Below, one piece after another: positions 1-6,863 of a stretch of DNA of 24,519 nt; the first letter of the stretch is position 1; every line of letters starts with the position of its first letter. Source of the DNA: UMGS1781 sp045650705 (GTDB taxonomy: Bacteria; Bacillota; Clostridia; TANB77; CAG-508); the NCBI GenBank assembly GCA_045650705.1, contig JAZRRK010000033.1:1-24519 (forward strand), given 5' to 3'. A model generated the notes under the pieces. It made no database searches. It was not told the origin of the DNA and saw only the letters and a program-made list of their open reading frames with translations. The translations under genes and the position numbers were made by a program.

Positions 1-995
1 TCTTTTCCTGTTATTCTTTTAACAGCTTCTTGAACTGCTGGTATTCTTGTAGATCCACCTACTAATAATACTTGATCTATTTTATCTGCAGTTAATCCTG
101 CATCTTTAAGAGCTTGGTTAACAGGTCCTGTTGTAGCTTCTACTAAATCTCTTGTCAATTCATCAAATTTTGCTCTTGTTAAAGTAATATCTAAATGTTT
201 TGGTCCTGTAGCATCTGCTGTTATAAATGGTAAATTGATATTTGTTTGACCAACACCAGATAATTCTATTTTTGCTTTCTCTGCTGCTTCTTTTAATCTT
301 TGCATTGCCATTTTATCAGCTGCTAAATCTATTCCTTGTTCTTTTTTGAATTCTGCTACTAAGAAATCTATTATTTTTTGGTCGAAATCATCTCCACCTA
401 ATTTGTTATTTCCACTTGTAGCTAAAACTTCGAATACTCCATCTCCTATATCTAGAATAGATACGTCAAATGTTCCTCCACCTAAATCATATACCATTAT
501 TTTTTGATCTGTATCTTCTTTATCCATTCCATATGCAAGAGCTGCTGCTGTTGGTTCATTTATAATTCTTAAAACATTTAAACCAGCTATTTTACCAGCA
601 TCTTTTGTTGCTTGTCTTTGGCTATCACTAAAATATGCAGGAACTGTTATAACAGCTTCTGTTACTTTTTGTCCTAAATAATTTTCTGCATCTGTTTTTA
701 ATTTTTGAAGAACCATTGCTGAAATTTCTTGTGGTGTAAATTCATCTTCTTCTATTTTAACCTTTCTATTTGTTCCCATATCTCTTTTTATTGAGATAAC
801 TGTATGGTCTGGATTAGTAACTGCTTGACGTTTTGCAATTTGTCCTACTAATCTTTCTCCATTTTTTGAAAATGCAACTACAGATGGTGTTGTTCTATTT
901 CCTTCTGGATTTGGAATTACAACTGCTTCTCCACCTTCCATAACTGCTACACATGAGTTTGTTGTACCTAAATCGATACCAATAATTTTTGACAT
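1..995 (-). CDS. dnaK: DnaK (Hsp70 chaperone), N-terminal part; runs off the window
   Basis: ATP-dependent Hsp70 chaperone that binds exposed hydrophobic segments of cytosolic proteins and works with DnaJ and GrpE. About 331 residues are present, covering most of the nucleotide-binding domain; the substrate-binding domain lies beyond base 1. Visible Hsp70 signatures are IGIDLGTTNSC at the N-terminus, a phosphate-loop region VYDLGGGTFDVS and VLLVGGSTRIPAVQ near the cut end. The segment after the first signature is short, as in Gram-positive DnaK, which lacks the insertion found in Gram-negative proteins (family knowledge). The ATG at 993-995 is preceded by AAGGAGG at good spacing. It is the third gene of hrcA-grpE-dnaK, about 325 bases after grpE, with a large inverted repeat between. 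Identification is secure. Confidence 0.97.
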   Translation of the reverse strand, partial: MSKIIGIDLGTTNSCVAVMEGGEAVVIPNPEGNRTTPSVVAFSKNGERLVGQIAKRQAVTNPDHTVISIKRDMGTNRKVKIEEDEFTPQEISAMVLQKLKTDAENYLGQKVTEAVITVPAYFSDSQRQATKDAGKIAGLNVLRIINEPTAAALAYGMDKEDTDQKIMVYDLGGGTFDVSILDIGDGVFEVLATSGNNKLGGDDFDQKIIDFLVAEFKKEQGIDLAADKMAMQRLKEAAEKAKIELSGVGQTNINLPFITADATGPKHLDITLTRAKFDELTRDLVEATTGPVNQALKDAGLTADKIDQVLLVGGSTRIPAVQEAVKRITGK

Positions 996-1012
996 AAGTG
1001 TCATCCTCCTTC

Positions 1013-1068
1013 AAATTACGAAGTAATTTGTACTATTCACGATTCACTATTAACTCTTCACTATTCAC
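1013..1068. repeat. Small palindrome plus reiterated ATTCACTATT-type repeat
   Basis: CAAATTAC-GAA-GTAATTTG at 1013-1031 is a perfect 8-bp palindrome. It is followed at 1032-1068 by near-copies of ACTATTCAC / ATTCACTATT separated by a few bases. It sits just upstream of the dnaK ribosome binding site. Function is unknown; it resembles low-complexity intergenic repeats rather than a defined operator. Confidence 0.45.
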
Positions 1069-1157
1069 ATAGCTATATTAATGTAAATAATGAATAACCT
1101 CTTACTTCTAAATATATATTTTTTAAAAATTAATACCTAATTTAAATCTTTAAATCC

Positions 1158-1289
1158 GCCCAATCTCGTCGGTGTTATATATGTTTTTTCTCAATACAAA
1201 AGTCAAGATGGCTACGAGGGTAATCCGTAAGCCGTTGGCTTCTCGCCTTTTTTCTTTCGAAAAAAATATATAACACCTGCGTTGGGCTA
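1158..1289. repeat. Nested inverted-repeat element between grpE and dnaK
   Basis: Arms of about 19 bases at 1171-1190 and 1259-1277 (GGTGTTATATAT...ATATATAACACC) are nearly perfect complements separated by about 68 bases. Short outer arms GCCCAA (about 1159) and TTGGGC (about 1282) extend the pairing. The inner part contains a further partial stem (GGCTACGAG with CTCGCC). The element is richer in GC than its surroundings. It could be a small non-autonomous repeat or an RNA structure that sets the dnaK to grpE ratio; no coding potential is seen. The rest of 996-1320 shows no gene. Confidence 0.6.
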
Positions 1290-1320
1290 CTCTATACTAT
1301 ATTTCATAAATCTTTTCACG

Positions 1321-1803
1321 TTAATTAGCTACTATAACCATTGCGTGGCGTATTACCTTTAGTCCTATTTTGTAGCCTGTTCTGAATTCTTCTTTAACGG
1401 CTTTTTCTCCTAATGTTTCATCTTGTACACTGCTTACTGCCTCATGTACTTCAGGATCGAATGTTTTTCCTACTGTTTCTATTTTTTCTACTCCAAATTT
1501 ACTAAATATATCTAGTATTTGTTTTAATACTAATTCAATACCTTGTTTCATATTTTCATCTTCTGTTTTAGCTTGAACAGCTTTTTCTAAATTATCTACT
1601 ACTGGTAAGAAACTTCCTATTATATCTGCTAATAGAGAATTATATAATTGTTCTCTTTCTTTAGCGCTTCTCTTCTTATAGTTTTCAAATTCTGCCATTA
1701 CTCTTTTTAATCTGTCTACTGTTTCTTCTAGTTCTTTTTCTGTTCCTGTCATTTCTGTAGGTTCTTTTTCTTCTACCTTGTTTTCTAAATTTTCTTCTGA
1801 CAT
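1321..1803 (-). CDS. grpE: GrpE nucleotide exchange factor
   Basis: Cytosolic nucleotide exchange factor that releases ADP from DnaK. It is 160 residues, a little short but within family range. An acidic, low-complexity N-terminus (residues 1-25) is followed by a long coiled coil (about 26-75, including ELEETVDRLKRVMAEFENYKKR). A compact beta-rich head ends in VIRHAMVIVAN, which matches the GrpE signature near the C-terminus. The start ATG at 1801-1803 has GGAAG upstream. It is downstream of hrcA with a 74-base gap that contains a dispersed palindromic repeat, so it is probably co-transcribed from the hrcA promoter and under HrcA control. Confidence 0.95.
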   Translation of the reverse strand: MSEENLENKVEEKEPTEMTGTEKELEETVDRLKRVMAEFENYKKRSAKEREQLYNSLLADIIGSFLPVVDNLEKAVQAKTEDENMKQGIELVLKQILDIFSKFGVEKIETVGKTFDPEVHEAVSSVQDETLGEKAVKEEFRTGYKIGLKVIRHAMVIVAN

Positions 1804-1835
1804 TTTTTATCTTCCTTTCTTTAATTTCTTTTAGA

Positions 1836-1880
1836 TAATTCTTCGATGAACGGACGAACAATGTTCGCCCCTACATTCTA
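1836..1880. repeat. Dispersed palindromic repeat, copy 1
   Basis: Read on the minus strand it contains GGGGCGAACATTGTTCGTCC followed by GTTCATCGAAG. The core is a palindrome (GCGAACATTGTTCG). Two more copies are at about 5165-5212 and 19468-19510. All three lie in intergenic DNA and share the flanking CTTC(G/A)A(A/T)G motif. It overlaps the last few bases of hrcA. Confidence 0.75.
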
Positions 1881-2897
1881 TTCATTATCTTCAAACTTTT
1901 CATTTAGTTTTTTACTTATATATTTCATTATAGAAATTACTTTTGAATAATCCATTCTTTTGGGTCCGATTATTCCAATTGTTCCAAAATCTTTATTGCC
2001 AATTGTATGTTTAAATGTCACTATGCTTAAATCTTTCAGCTCTTCATTTTCATTTTCTTCACCAATATATATATTTATATCTTGTGCTAGCCCTGAATTT
2101 AGTATTTCCATAACTTGTTCTTTTGTATCTAGTATATTTAAGAATTTTCTAGCTGTATCAATCTTTTTAAATTCAGGAAAATCAAATACATTATTTGCAC
2201 CTTCTAAATAAATATTTTCTGACTGTTCAAGTGATTTATTCATTTGATTTATTATAGGTTTTATAACATCCATTTGGTCTTCCATAGATGAAATTATATA
2301 CTCTTCCATCGGTTTATCTATTTTTGTTAATGGTTTACCTCTTAATTTATTACTAAATAAGTAATTTAAACTATCTACCTGACTTTCTGATATGTCTTCA
2401 TCATATTTTATAATTGTCTCTTTTATTGCTCCATTTTCAGTAAGAACTACTGCCATTAAAATTCTATTACCTAATGAAATAAACTTAACATCTGTTATTA
2501 TATTATTACTTGCATCTGGTCCAATTGCAACTGTTGTATAGTGTGTAATCTCTGATAATGTGTTTGTAGCAATTTTTGTTAATTCCTCTATTTCATTTAC
2601 TTTGGTTTCTAATTTAGATTTAATGTATTGTATTTCATCTAAACTAATCTTTTCATCATTTAATAATTCATCAACATAAAATCTATATCCTTTTGCTGAT
2701 GGTATTCTTCCTGAAGATGTATGAGGTTTTTCTAAATAACCTTGTTTTTCTAGTTCTACCATATCATTCCTTATTGTTGCACTACTATAACTTAAATTAT
2801 AGTTTTCTACAATTGTGCCTGAACTTACTGGCTCTGCTGTATTAATATATTCTTCAATTATAGCTTGTAAAACCTGTCTTTGCCTTTCATTTAACAT
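1878..2897 (-). CDS. hrcA: HrcA heat-shock repressor
   Basis: Transcriptional repressor of class I heat-shock genes that binds CIRCE inverted repeats and is kept active by GroEL (family knowledge). The N-terminal winged helix-turn-helix is visible (NERQRQVLQAIIEEYI; SSATIRNDMVELEKQGYL; PHTSSGRIPSAKGYR), followed by the GAF-like effector region. The C-terminus (GTIGIIGPKRMDYSKVI) is typical of the family. The frame is open from a GTG at 2904-2906, but that GTG lies inside the Shine-Dalgarno sequence GAGGTG. I therefore prefer the ATG at 2895-2897, giving 339 residues. First gene of hrcA-grpE-dnaK. Two CIRCE-like repeats lie in its promoter, so autoregulation is expected. Confidence 0.97.
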   Translation of the reverse strand: MLNERQRQVLQAIIEEYINTAEPVSSGTIVENYNLSYSSATIRNDMVELEKQGYLEKPHTSSGRIPSAKGYRFYVDELLNDEKISLDEIQYIKSKLETKVNEIEELTKIATNTLSEITHYTTVAIGPDASNNIITDVKFISLGNRILMAVVLTENGAIKETIIKYDEDISESQVDSLNYLFSNKLRGKPLTKIDKPMEEYIISSMEDQMDVIKPIINQMNKSLEQSENIYLEGANNVFDFPEFKKIDTARKFLNILDTKEQVMEILNSGLAQDINIYIGEENENEELKDLSIVTFKHTIGNKDFGTIGIIGPKRMDYSKVISIMKYISKKLNEKFEDNE

Positions 2898-2913
2898 GTT
2901 TTTCACCTCAAAA

Positions 2914-2940
2914 TTAGCAGTCTTTTTTTAAGACTGCTAA
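2914..2940. promoter_or_regulatory. CIRCE-like operator 1, at the hrcA transcription start
   Basis: TTAGCAGTC-N9-GACTGCTAA, a perfect 9-bp inverted repeat with the 9-base spacer typical of CIRCE. The usual consensus is TTAGCACTC-N9-GAGTGCTAA, so both arms differ at position 7 in a matched way. It covers the expected +1 region directly after the -10 box. Confidence 0.85.
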
Positions 2941-2941
2941 T

Positions 2942-2970
2942 ATAATATATCTTTTTTTAGCAATTGTCAA
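2942..2970 (-). promoter_or_regulatory. hrcA operon promoter
   Basis: On the minus strand: TTGACA (2965-2970), a 17-base spacer, TATTAT (2942-2947). A perfect -35 box, near-consensus -10 box and ideal spacing fit a housekeeping sigma factor. Operator 2 overlaps the -35 box and operator 1 starts 2 bases after the -10 box. Confidence 0.85.
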
Positions 2971-2983
2971 TACTAACTGCTAA
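2957..2983. promoter_or_regulatory. CIRCE-like operator 2, over the hrcA -35 box
   Basis: TTAGCAATT-N9-AACTGCTAA has the same architecture and 9-base spacer as operator 1 with one arm mismatch. It overlaps the -35 box. Centre-to-centre distance to operator 1 is 43 bases, about four helical turns, which would allow two HrcA dimers to sit on one face of the DNA (inference). Confidence 0.75.
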
Positions 2984-2995
2984 TTTTTTTACAAA

Positions 2996-3029
2996 AAAAA
3001 TAGCAAATACAATATATTTTGCTATTTTT
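2996..3029 (-). terminator. Intrinsic terminator of the 3280-4653 surface-protein gene
   Basis: Arms AAAAATAGCAAA / TTTGCTATTTTT (2996-3007 and 3018-3029) with a 10-base loop. On the minus strand a run of eight U follows the stem. It lies just before the hrcA promoter and separates the two minus-strand units. Confidence 0.8.
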
Positions 3030-3073
3030 CCGTTTTTCTAACATAAATTTATATTCTACGTTTTCTATTATTT

Positions 3074-3175
3074 GCCCAATCTGGAAGCGCTTCCGCTTTG
3101 GGACAAAATTTTTTCTATCTCCGGTTTGCTAAGGCAAACCGAGGACTAAAAAATTTTGCCCCTCTTTGCGTGTAA
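3074..3175. repeat. Nested inverted-repeat element downstream of the surface-protein gene
   Basis: An outer stem CAAAATTTTTT (3104-3114) pairs with AAAAAATTTTG (3148-3158). Inside it CTCCGGTTTGC pairs with GCAAACCGAGG (3119-3145). To the left, GCCCAATCT...TTTGGG forms another stem around the palindrome GGAAGCGCTTCC (3083-3094). It starts with the same GCCCAATCT as the element at 1158-1289. It is more GC-rich than the surroundings. Possible roles are a 3' UTR structure of the 3280-4653 gene or a small mobile repeat. The remaining part of 2984-3279 (about 3178-3264) has no gene but contains the stem ACATTG...CAATGT around TGCCAGAAGTGGCA (minus strand). Confidence 0.55.
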
Positions 3176-3264
3176 ACTCGCAGATTTCGCAAGAAACACA
3201 TTGGAACCATGCCACTTCTGGCAATGTAGTAGTTATTGCATCGCTATTAGCATTCAGACCTACA

Positions 3265-3293
3265 TTTACGTAAAATATCCTATTTTACGTAAA
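3265..3293. promoter_or_regulatory. Perfect hairpin/cruciform at the end of the putative DGR variable region
   Basis: TTTACGTAAAATA, 3-base loop, then its exact reverse complement: 13 bp with no mismatch. It spans the last codons and the stop of the 3280-4653 gene. DGR targets are known to carry a hairpin/cruciform just 3' of the variable region that is needed for efficient retrohoming; position and form fit. An intrinsic terminator is less likely, because no U tract follows and a better terminator is at 2996-3029. Confidence 0.6.
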
Positions 3294-4653
3294 GCTGGCA
3301 CATCGAACCGATGTGGCCGTAGCCGTTGAGGCCCGGAGTGTTGTAGCTGCGAGAACTAGCTGAAATGCTGTTCTCGTAATAGCCTCCCCTGATAGCTCGA
3401 AAGAAGGCAAGGGAGGGTTCGTAGCCCGCCTCTGATGTCAATGCGTGTACATTTCCTTCTAAATCAAAAATATTCTTTGTTTGGTCTGTACTTTGACTTC
3501 CTGTATTATATCTACTATCCAAATCATGTGCGACATTACCAGCTGTTGTTACACTATAACTTGCTGTATTTACAAATTTCATCACTTGGTCATATGCTGC
3601 TCCTTGTATCATTGTACTTCCTACTGTCAACCCATTATTTTCCGCATATTGCCTTTGCTGTGCGTACATGTGATACCAATCTACTAATACTGATGGCAAT
3701 GTTCCAGCTACAACTGCTACATCATAACTTGTTTCTGATTGTGCCATTCCACTTGTTTCATATCTTCCTACGTAGAATCCTTTATTTTCATATACACTTT
3801 TTACTACTTCATTGTATTCTTCTTGTAATTTTTCTTTGAAATTATCTATTGATGTATATTCTTTATCTGCTGTCTCTACATCTGGTTCTAATATACTTGA
3901 TAAGTATCCCAAATGTGTACTATTCTCATCCCAACCTCCTGGTAACGTGTCCGGTTCCCTTATACTTGTCCCTTCTGTGTATGATGTTACCCTTGCTGTC
4001 ATTGTGTCATCTGTATATAAATATCCTGCCATTAATGTGTTTTTATTTGGTGTTGTTTGTGTACTATGATTTGCATTTTTACATACTGCTATTCCATTTT
4101 CCACTTTTATATCACAATTTCCATTTGATGCTGTTTTTCCTTGGCATATATACATATCGTTTATATTATTTACTGGAATCCACACAAATTGGTCATATGT
4201 TTTTTGGGCTGTTGCAACAGATGTGCTACTTGTCCAATCTACTGTTTCTCCTTCTGGAATCAAATATATTACTAATCCGCCTTCTATTGTTTGTTCACTT
4301 GGTATTCCTGATACTGTAAACCCTTTTGGAATCACTGCTGTTTTTGTTCCATCCGAATATTTCATGTTTGCTGTTGCTTTTTCTCCTGCTTTTACCATTG
4401 CTATTCCTGCTTGGTAATCTTCTATACTTGCATAATCCTTTCCGTCTATTGTTACTTTTTCCATATTTGATTCTTTTTCCGCTTCTGCTCTAAAATCCTG
4501 TCCTGCTTTCTGTGCTGTTCCTATTAAATTACTATTTACCACTACTGATACTGTTACTGCTACTAATATTAGCATTACTATTATTGTTATTATTAACGCT
4601 ATTAGGGTAATTGCTCTATTTGAGCTTAGTTTTCTATATCTATTATCTTTCAT
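3280..4653 (-). CDS. Prepilin-like surface protein with C-type-lectin/FGE-like C-terminus; likely DGR target
   Basis: A 457-residue protein, probably exported and displayed. Residues about 14-41 are a type IV prepilin-like hydrophobic helix (AITLIALIITIIVMLILV) after a short basic leader. A beta-rich middle (QFVWIPV at about 158, GFYVGRYETSG near 290) and a C-terminus with FDLEGNVHALTSEA and FRAIRGGYYEN resemble the formylglycine-generating-enzyme/C-type-lectin fold of DGR variable proteins. The last codons are sharply richer in GC: 60% for bases 3301-3360. Codons ending in C are 19 of the last 39, as expected where AAC-rich template positions were mutated at A. The conserved end LYVK and a perfect hairpin over the stop also fit. 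The start ATG is preceded by AGGAGG. No reverse transcriptase, Avd or template repeat is in the window, so a remote DGR would have to act in trans. Ligand unknown. Confidence 0.8.
   Translation of the reverse strand: MKDNRYRKLSSNRAITLIALIITIIVMLILVAVTVSVVVNSNLIGTAQKAGQDFRAEAEKESNMEKVTIDGKDYASIEDYQAGIAMVKAGEKATANMKYSDGTKTAVIPKGFTVSGIPSEQTIEGGLVIYLIPEGETVDWTSSTSVATAQKTYDQFVWIPVNNINDMYICQGKTASNGNCDIKVENGIAVCKNANHSTQTTPNKNTLMAGYLYTDDTMTARVTSYTEGTSIREPDTLPGGWDENSTHLGYLSSILEPDVETADKEYTSIDNFKEKLQEEYNEVVKSVYENKGFYVGRYETSGMAQSETSYDVAVVAGTLPSVLVDWYHMYAQQRQYAENNGLTVGSTMIQGAAYDQVMKFVNTASYSVTTAGNVAHDLDSRYNTGSQSTDQTKNIFDLEGNVHALTSEAGYEPSLAFFRAIRGGYYENSISASSRSYNTPGLNGYGHIGSMCQLYVK
3283..3440 (-). other. Putative DGR variable region (VR)
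   Basis: The stretch encodes about the last 50 residues. Base composition jumps relative to the AT-rich body of the gene: 60% GC in 3301-3360 and 50% in 3361-3420, by direct count. Candidate mutable NNC codons (TAC, AAC, AGC, CGC, GGC, CTC, CAC) are concentrated at the expected surface-loop positions of a C-type-lectin-like fold, between RGG (residues 422-424) and LYVK. The left boundary is approximate. The matching template repeat is not in this window. Confidence 0.6.
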
Positions 4654-4678
4654 CTTTACCTCCTGTATGTTTATTTTT

Positions 4679-4694
4679 TAGGTGCTTGTACACC
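4679..4694. promoter_or_regulatory. Leader hairpin upstream of the 3280-4653 gene
   Basis: AGGTG-CTTGTA-CACCT stem about 25 bases upstream of the start codon. On the plus strand it is followed by TTTTTT and could also stop plus-strand transcription. The role is uncertain. Confidence 0.35.
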
Positions 4695-4952
4695 TTTTTT
4701 ATGCTTTTGTCTGCTTCTAATTTTTAGTTTATTTTATTATGTCTTTTCTTTGTTGCTTTTATGTGTAAATTCCTTTTTATACGCATTTAGGCACACAGAA
4801 ATAGCTCATATTTGCTGTTGTTTTTTATATTAAATTTCAATGTGCTTCTTTGCGTTTTCAAAAAGAAATTTATCACTTTTTTCTATAATTTTATTTCACA
4901 ATATAACATTTTGTTTTGCAATGCTTTTGTAAAATTTTTTCTATAATGCAAC

Positions 4953-5010
4953 AAAAGTTGACATACAACTAAAACACGTTTTTTCGTGTTTCAATTGTAT
5001 ATCAACTTTT
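4953..5010 (-). ncRNA. Long perfect-type hairpin in the 4654-5446 intergenic region
   Basis: Arms of 26 bases (4953-4978 and 4985-5010) flank a 6-base T/A loop. Three positions do not pair Watson-Crick. In a minus-strand transcript all three become G-U pairs, whereas in a plus-strand transcript they are C-A mismatches, so selection on a minus-strand RNA is likely. An 83-codon minus-strand frame (4941-5192) crosses it, but that frame also crosses a TA run and a dispersed repeat and has no credible ribosome binding site, so I do not call it a gene. The rest of 4654-5446 has no gene: a TATATA run at about 5095-5112, a dispersed repeat at 5165-5212 and the murC promoter. Confidence 0.5.
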
Positions 5011-5164
5011 AATTTTTTATATATTTTATTTGTAATTTTTGCAACACTAAGTAAACCTAATGATTTTAGGCTTTTATTATCTTGTAAGTTTCGAATATAT
5101 ATATATATATACAACCGCAAGGGATTGCACAATTCCTTCCATTTTTTCTTCCTCCGTTTTTTAG

Positions 5165-5212
5165 AATATTTCTTCGAAGTGAGGGCGACCAATGGTCACT
5201 TCTTGTTTTATT
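5165..5212. repeat. Dispersed palindromic repeat, copy 2 (diverged)
   Basis: Minus strand reads GTGACCATTGGTCGCCC then TCACTTCGAAG. It shares the ACCATTGGT palindromic centre and the CTTCGAAG flank with copies 1 and 3, with losses at the GC-rich end. Confidence 0.65.
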
Positions 5213-5393
5213 CTACAATATATTTTATTTTTTTGCAATAGGGTTTTCAATTTTTTTATGCATCTTTTACCTAATAAATTAATAATGTTTTTTTCTCCAC
5301 ATTTACTTTAATTTTTAAATCCAATCATTTGAGTTATATTTTTTAATATAAAGCATATTATTTTTACATAATATATTGAATTTTTTAGTTTTT

Positions 5394-5421
5394 GAGTATA
5401 TAATCTATATGTCATTATAAT
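5394..5421 (+). promoter_or_regulatory. Candidate murC promoter
   Basis: TTGAGT (5394-5399), 16-base spacer, TATAAT (5416-5421). A second overlapping candidate is TTGAAT (5378-5383) with TATAAT (5399-5404) at 15 bases. GGAGG follows at 5431-5435. AT-rich surroundings make the exact choice uncertain. Confidence 0.5.
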
Positions 5422-5446
5422 AGCTACATGGGAGGATAATTATAAT

Positions 5447-6826
5447 ATGAATTTAAGTAATATAGAAAATTTAAAACAATATAAACATATACATTTAATT
5501 GGCATTGGCGGAGTTAGTATGAGCGGTATAGCTGAAATTCTACACAGTTGGGGTATATTTGTTACTGGTTCTGACTGTACAAAAAGTAAAATAACTGATA
5601 GGTTATCTAGTCATGGGATTTTCATATCAATTGGACATAATACGAATTTAGTTGAAAAAGCTGACTTCGTTATTTATTCTGCTGCAATTAAAGCTGATGA
5701 TCCAGAACTTATTTGCGCTAAAACTAATAATATTCCTATTGTTGAAAGAGCTGACTTTGTTGGTTTTCTTACTAGAATTTATGATAATACTATTGGAATC
5801 TCTGGAACTCATGGAAAAACAACAACAACCTCAATGATTTCTTTGTGCTTCTTAGAAGCAGAATTGGATCCAAGTATTCAAGTTGGAGCTATTCTTAAAG
5901 AGATTAACGGAAATTATAGAGTTGGTAATAGTGACTTTTTTATATTAGAAGCTTGCGAATATGTTGAAAGTTTCTTGAAATTTAGTCCTCAAAGTGCAGT
6001 TGTTACTAATATAGATAATGATCATTTAGATTATTTTAAAACTTTTGATAATATAAAAAATGCGTTTTGTAAATATGTTAATCTTTTACCTAAAGACGGT
6101 TTCTTAGTTGTTAATGGAGATGACCCTGATTGTTTAGATTTAAGAAAACATTCTGTAGCTAAAGTAGTTACTTTCGGAATTAGAAATGATAAAGCTAATT
6201 TTGTTGGGCGTAATATAGTTTATGATAAAAACGGTTTCCCTAAATTTGATGTTTATAGAAATAATTCATATTTCGGAGAATTCAAACTATCTGCTCCTGG
6301 TTTACACAATGTTTATAACGCTCTTGCTTGTATTGCAATGTGTTCTAGCTATGGAATAGCAAAACAAATAATAAAATCTGCTCTTGCTAAATTCAGTGGT
6401 GCAAATCGTAGATTTGAATATGTAGGATCATTTGATAATATGGATATATATGATGATTATGCACATCATCCTAGCGAAATATTCGCTACGGCTAAGGCTA
6501 TGAAAAATAAAACTTATCGTCAATCTTGGGTTGTATTTCAACCTCACACATATAGTAGAACTAAAGAATTACTTCCAGAATTTGCTGAAGCCTTGTTAGA
6601 ATTCGATAATATAATTGTTACAGATATCTATGCTGCTAGAGAGCAAAACATATATGGAATTTCTTCAAAGGATTTAGTAAATAAGATTACAGAACTTGGA
6701 AAAAATGCAATATACATTTCTGATTTTGATGATATCGTTACATATATAAAAGAACACGCTTGTCCTCATGATTTAATATTAACAATGGGCGCAGGAACAG
6801 TTGTTGAAGTCGGAAAGAAATTTTAA
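5447..6826 (+). CDS. murC: MurC, UDP-N-acetylmuramate--L-alanine ligase
   Basis: Cytosolic ATP-dependent ligase that adds L-alanine to UDP-MurNAc, the first amino acid of the peptidoglycan stem peptide. It is 459 residues, the usual length. The N-terminal UDP-binding Rossmann motif HLIGIGGVSMSGIAE (about 16-30), the Mur ligase P-loop GTHGKTTTT (120-128), the EACEY segment near 168 and the C-terminal DDYAHHPSEI motif are all present. The HIGIGG/YDDYAHHP combination points to MurC rather than MurD/E/F. The start ATG has GGAGG 11 bases upstream. It is the only plus-strand gene and is monocistronic, converging on metG across a shared bidirectional terminator. Confidence 0.96.
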   Translation: MNLSNIENLKQYKHIHLIGIGGVSMSGIAEILHSWGIFVTGSDCTKSKITDRLSSHGIFISIGHNTNLVEKADFVIYSAAIKADDPELICAKTNNIPIVERADFVGFLTRIYDNTIGISGTHGKTTTTSMISLCFLEAELDPSIQVGAILKEINGNYRVGNSDFFILEACEYVESFLKFSPQSAVVTNIDNDHLDYFKTFDNIKNAFCKYVNLLPKDGFLVVNGDDPDCLDLRKHSVAKVVTFGIRNDKANFVGRNIVYDKNGFPKFDVYRNNSYFGEFKLSAPGLHNVYNALACIAMCSSYGIAKQIIKSALAKFSGANRRFEYVGSFDNMDIYDDYAHHPSEIFATAKAMKNKTYRQSWVVFQPHTYSRTKELLPEFAEALLEFDNIIVTDIYAAREQNIYGISSKDLVNKITELGKNAIYISDFDDIVTYIKEHACPHDLILTMGAGTVVEVGKKF

Positions 6827-6834
6827 TATACATT

Positions 6835-6862
6835 AAAAAAATCCCTTAAAAGGGATTTTTTT
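6835..6862. terminator. Bidirectional terminator between murC and metG
   Basis: AAAAAAATCCCTT / AAGGGATTTTTTT, a 13-bp perfect stem with a 2-base gap and U runs on both strands. It sits 9 bases after the murC stop and just beyond the metG stop, so it serves both convergent genes. Confidence 0.9.
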
Positions 6863-6863
6863 G

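Noticed and set aside
2904..2906. GTG as the hrcA start
   Set aside because: It is part of the Shine-Dalgarno sequence of the ATG at 2895-2897.
3280..3300. Hairpin over the stop codon as an ordinary terminator
   Set aside because: No U tract follows the stem and a stronger terminator lies at 2996-3029; DGR hairpin preferred, though not proven.
3435..4417. Plus-strand frames opposite the DGR-target-like gene
   Set aside because: Rich in Leu/Tyr/His/Ile in the way typical of antisense readings of AT-rich genes; no ribosome binding sites.
4941..5192. 83-codon minus-strand frame
   Set aside because: It crosses a 26-bp hairpin, a TATATA run and a dispersed repeat, has no ribosome binding site and shows no protein-family features.
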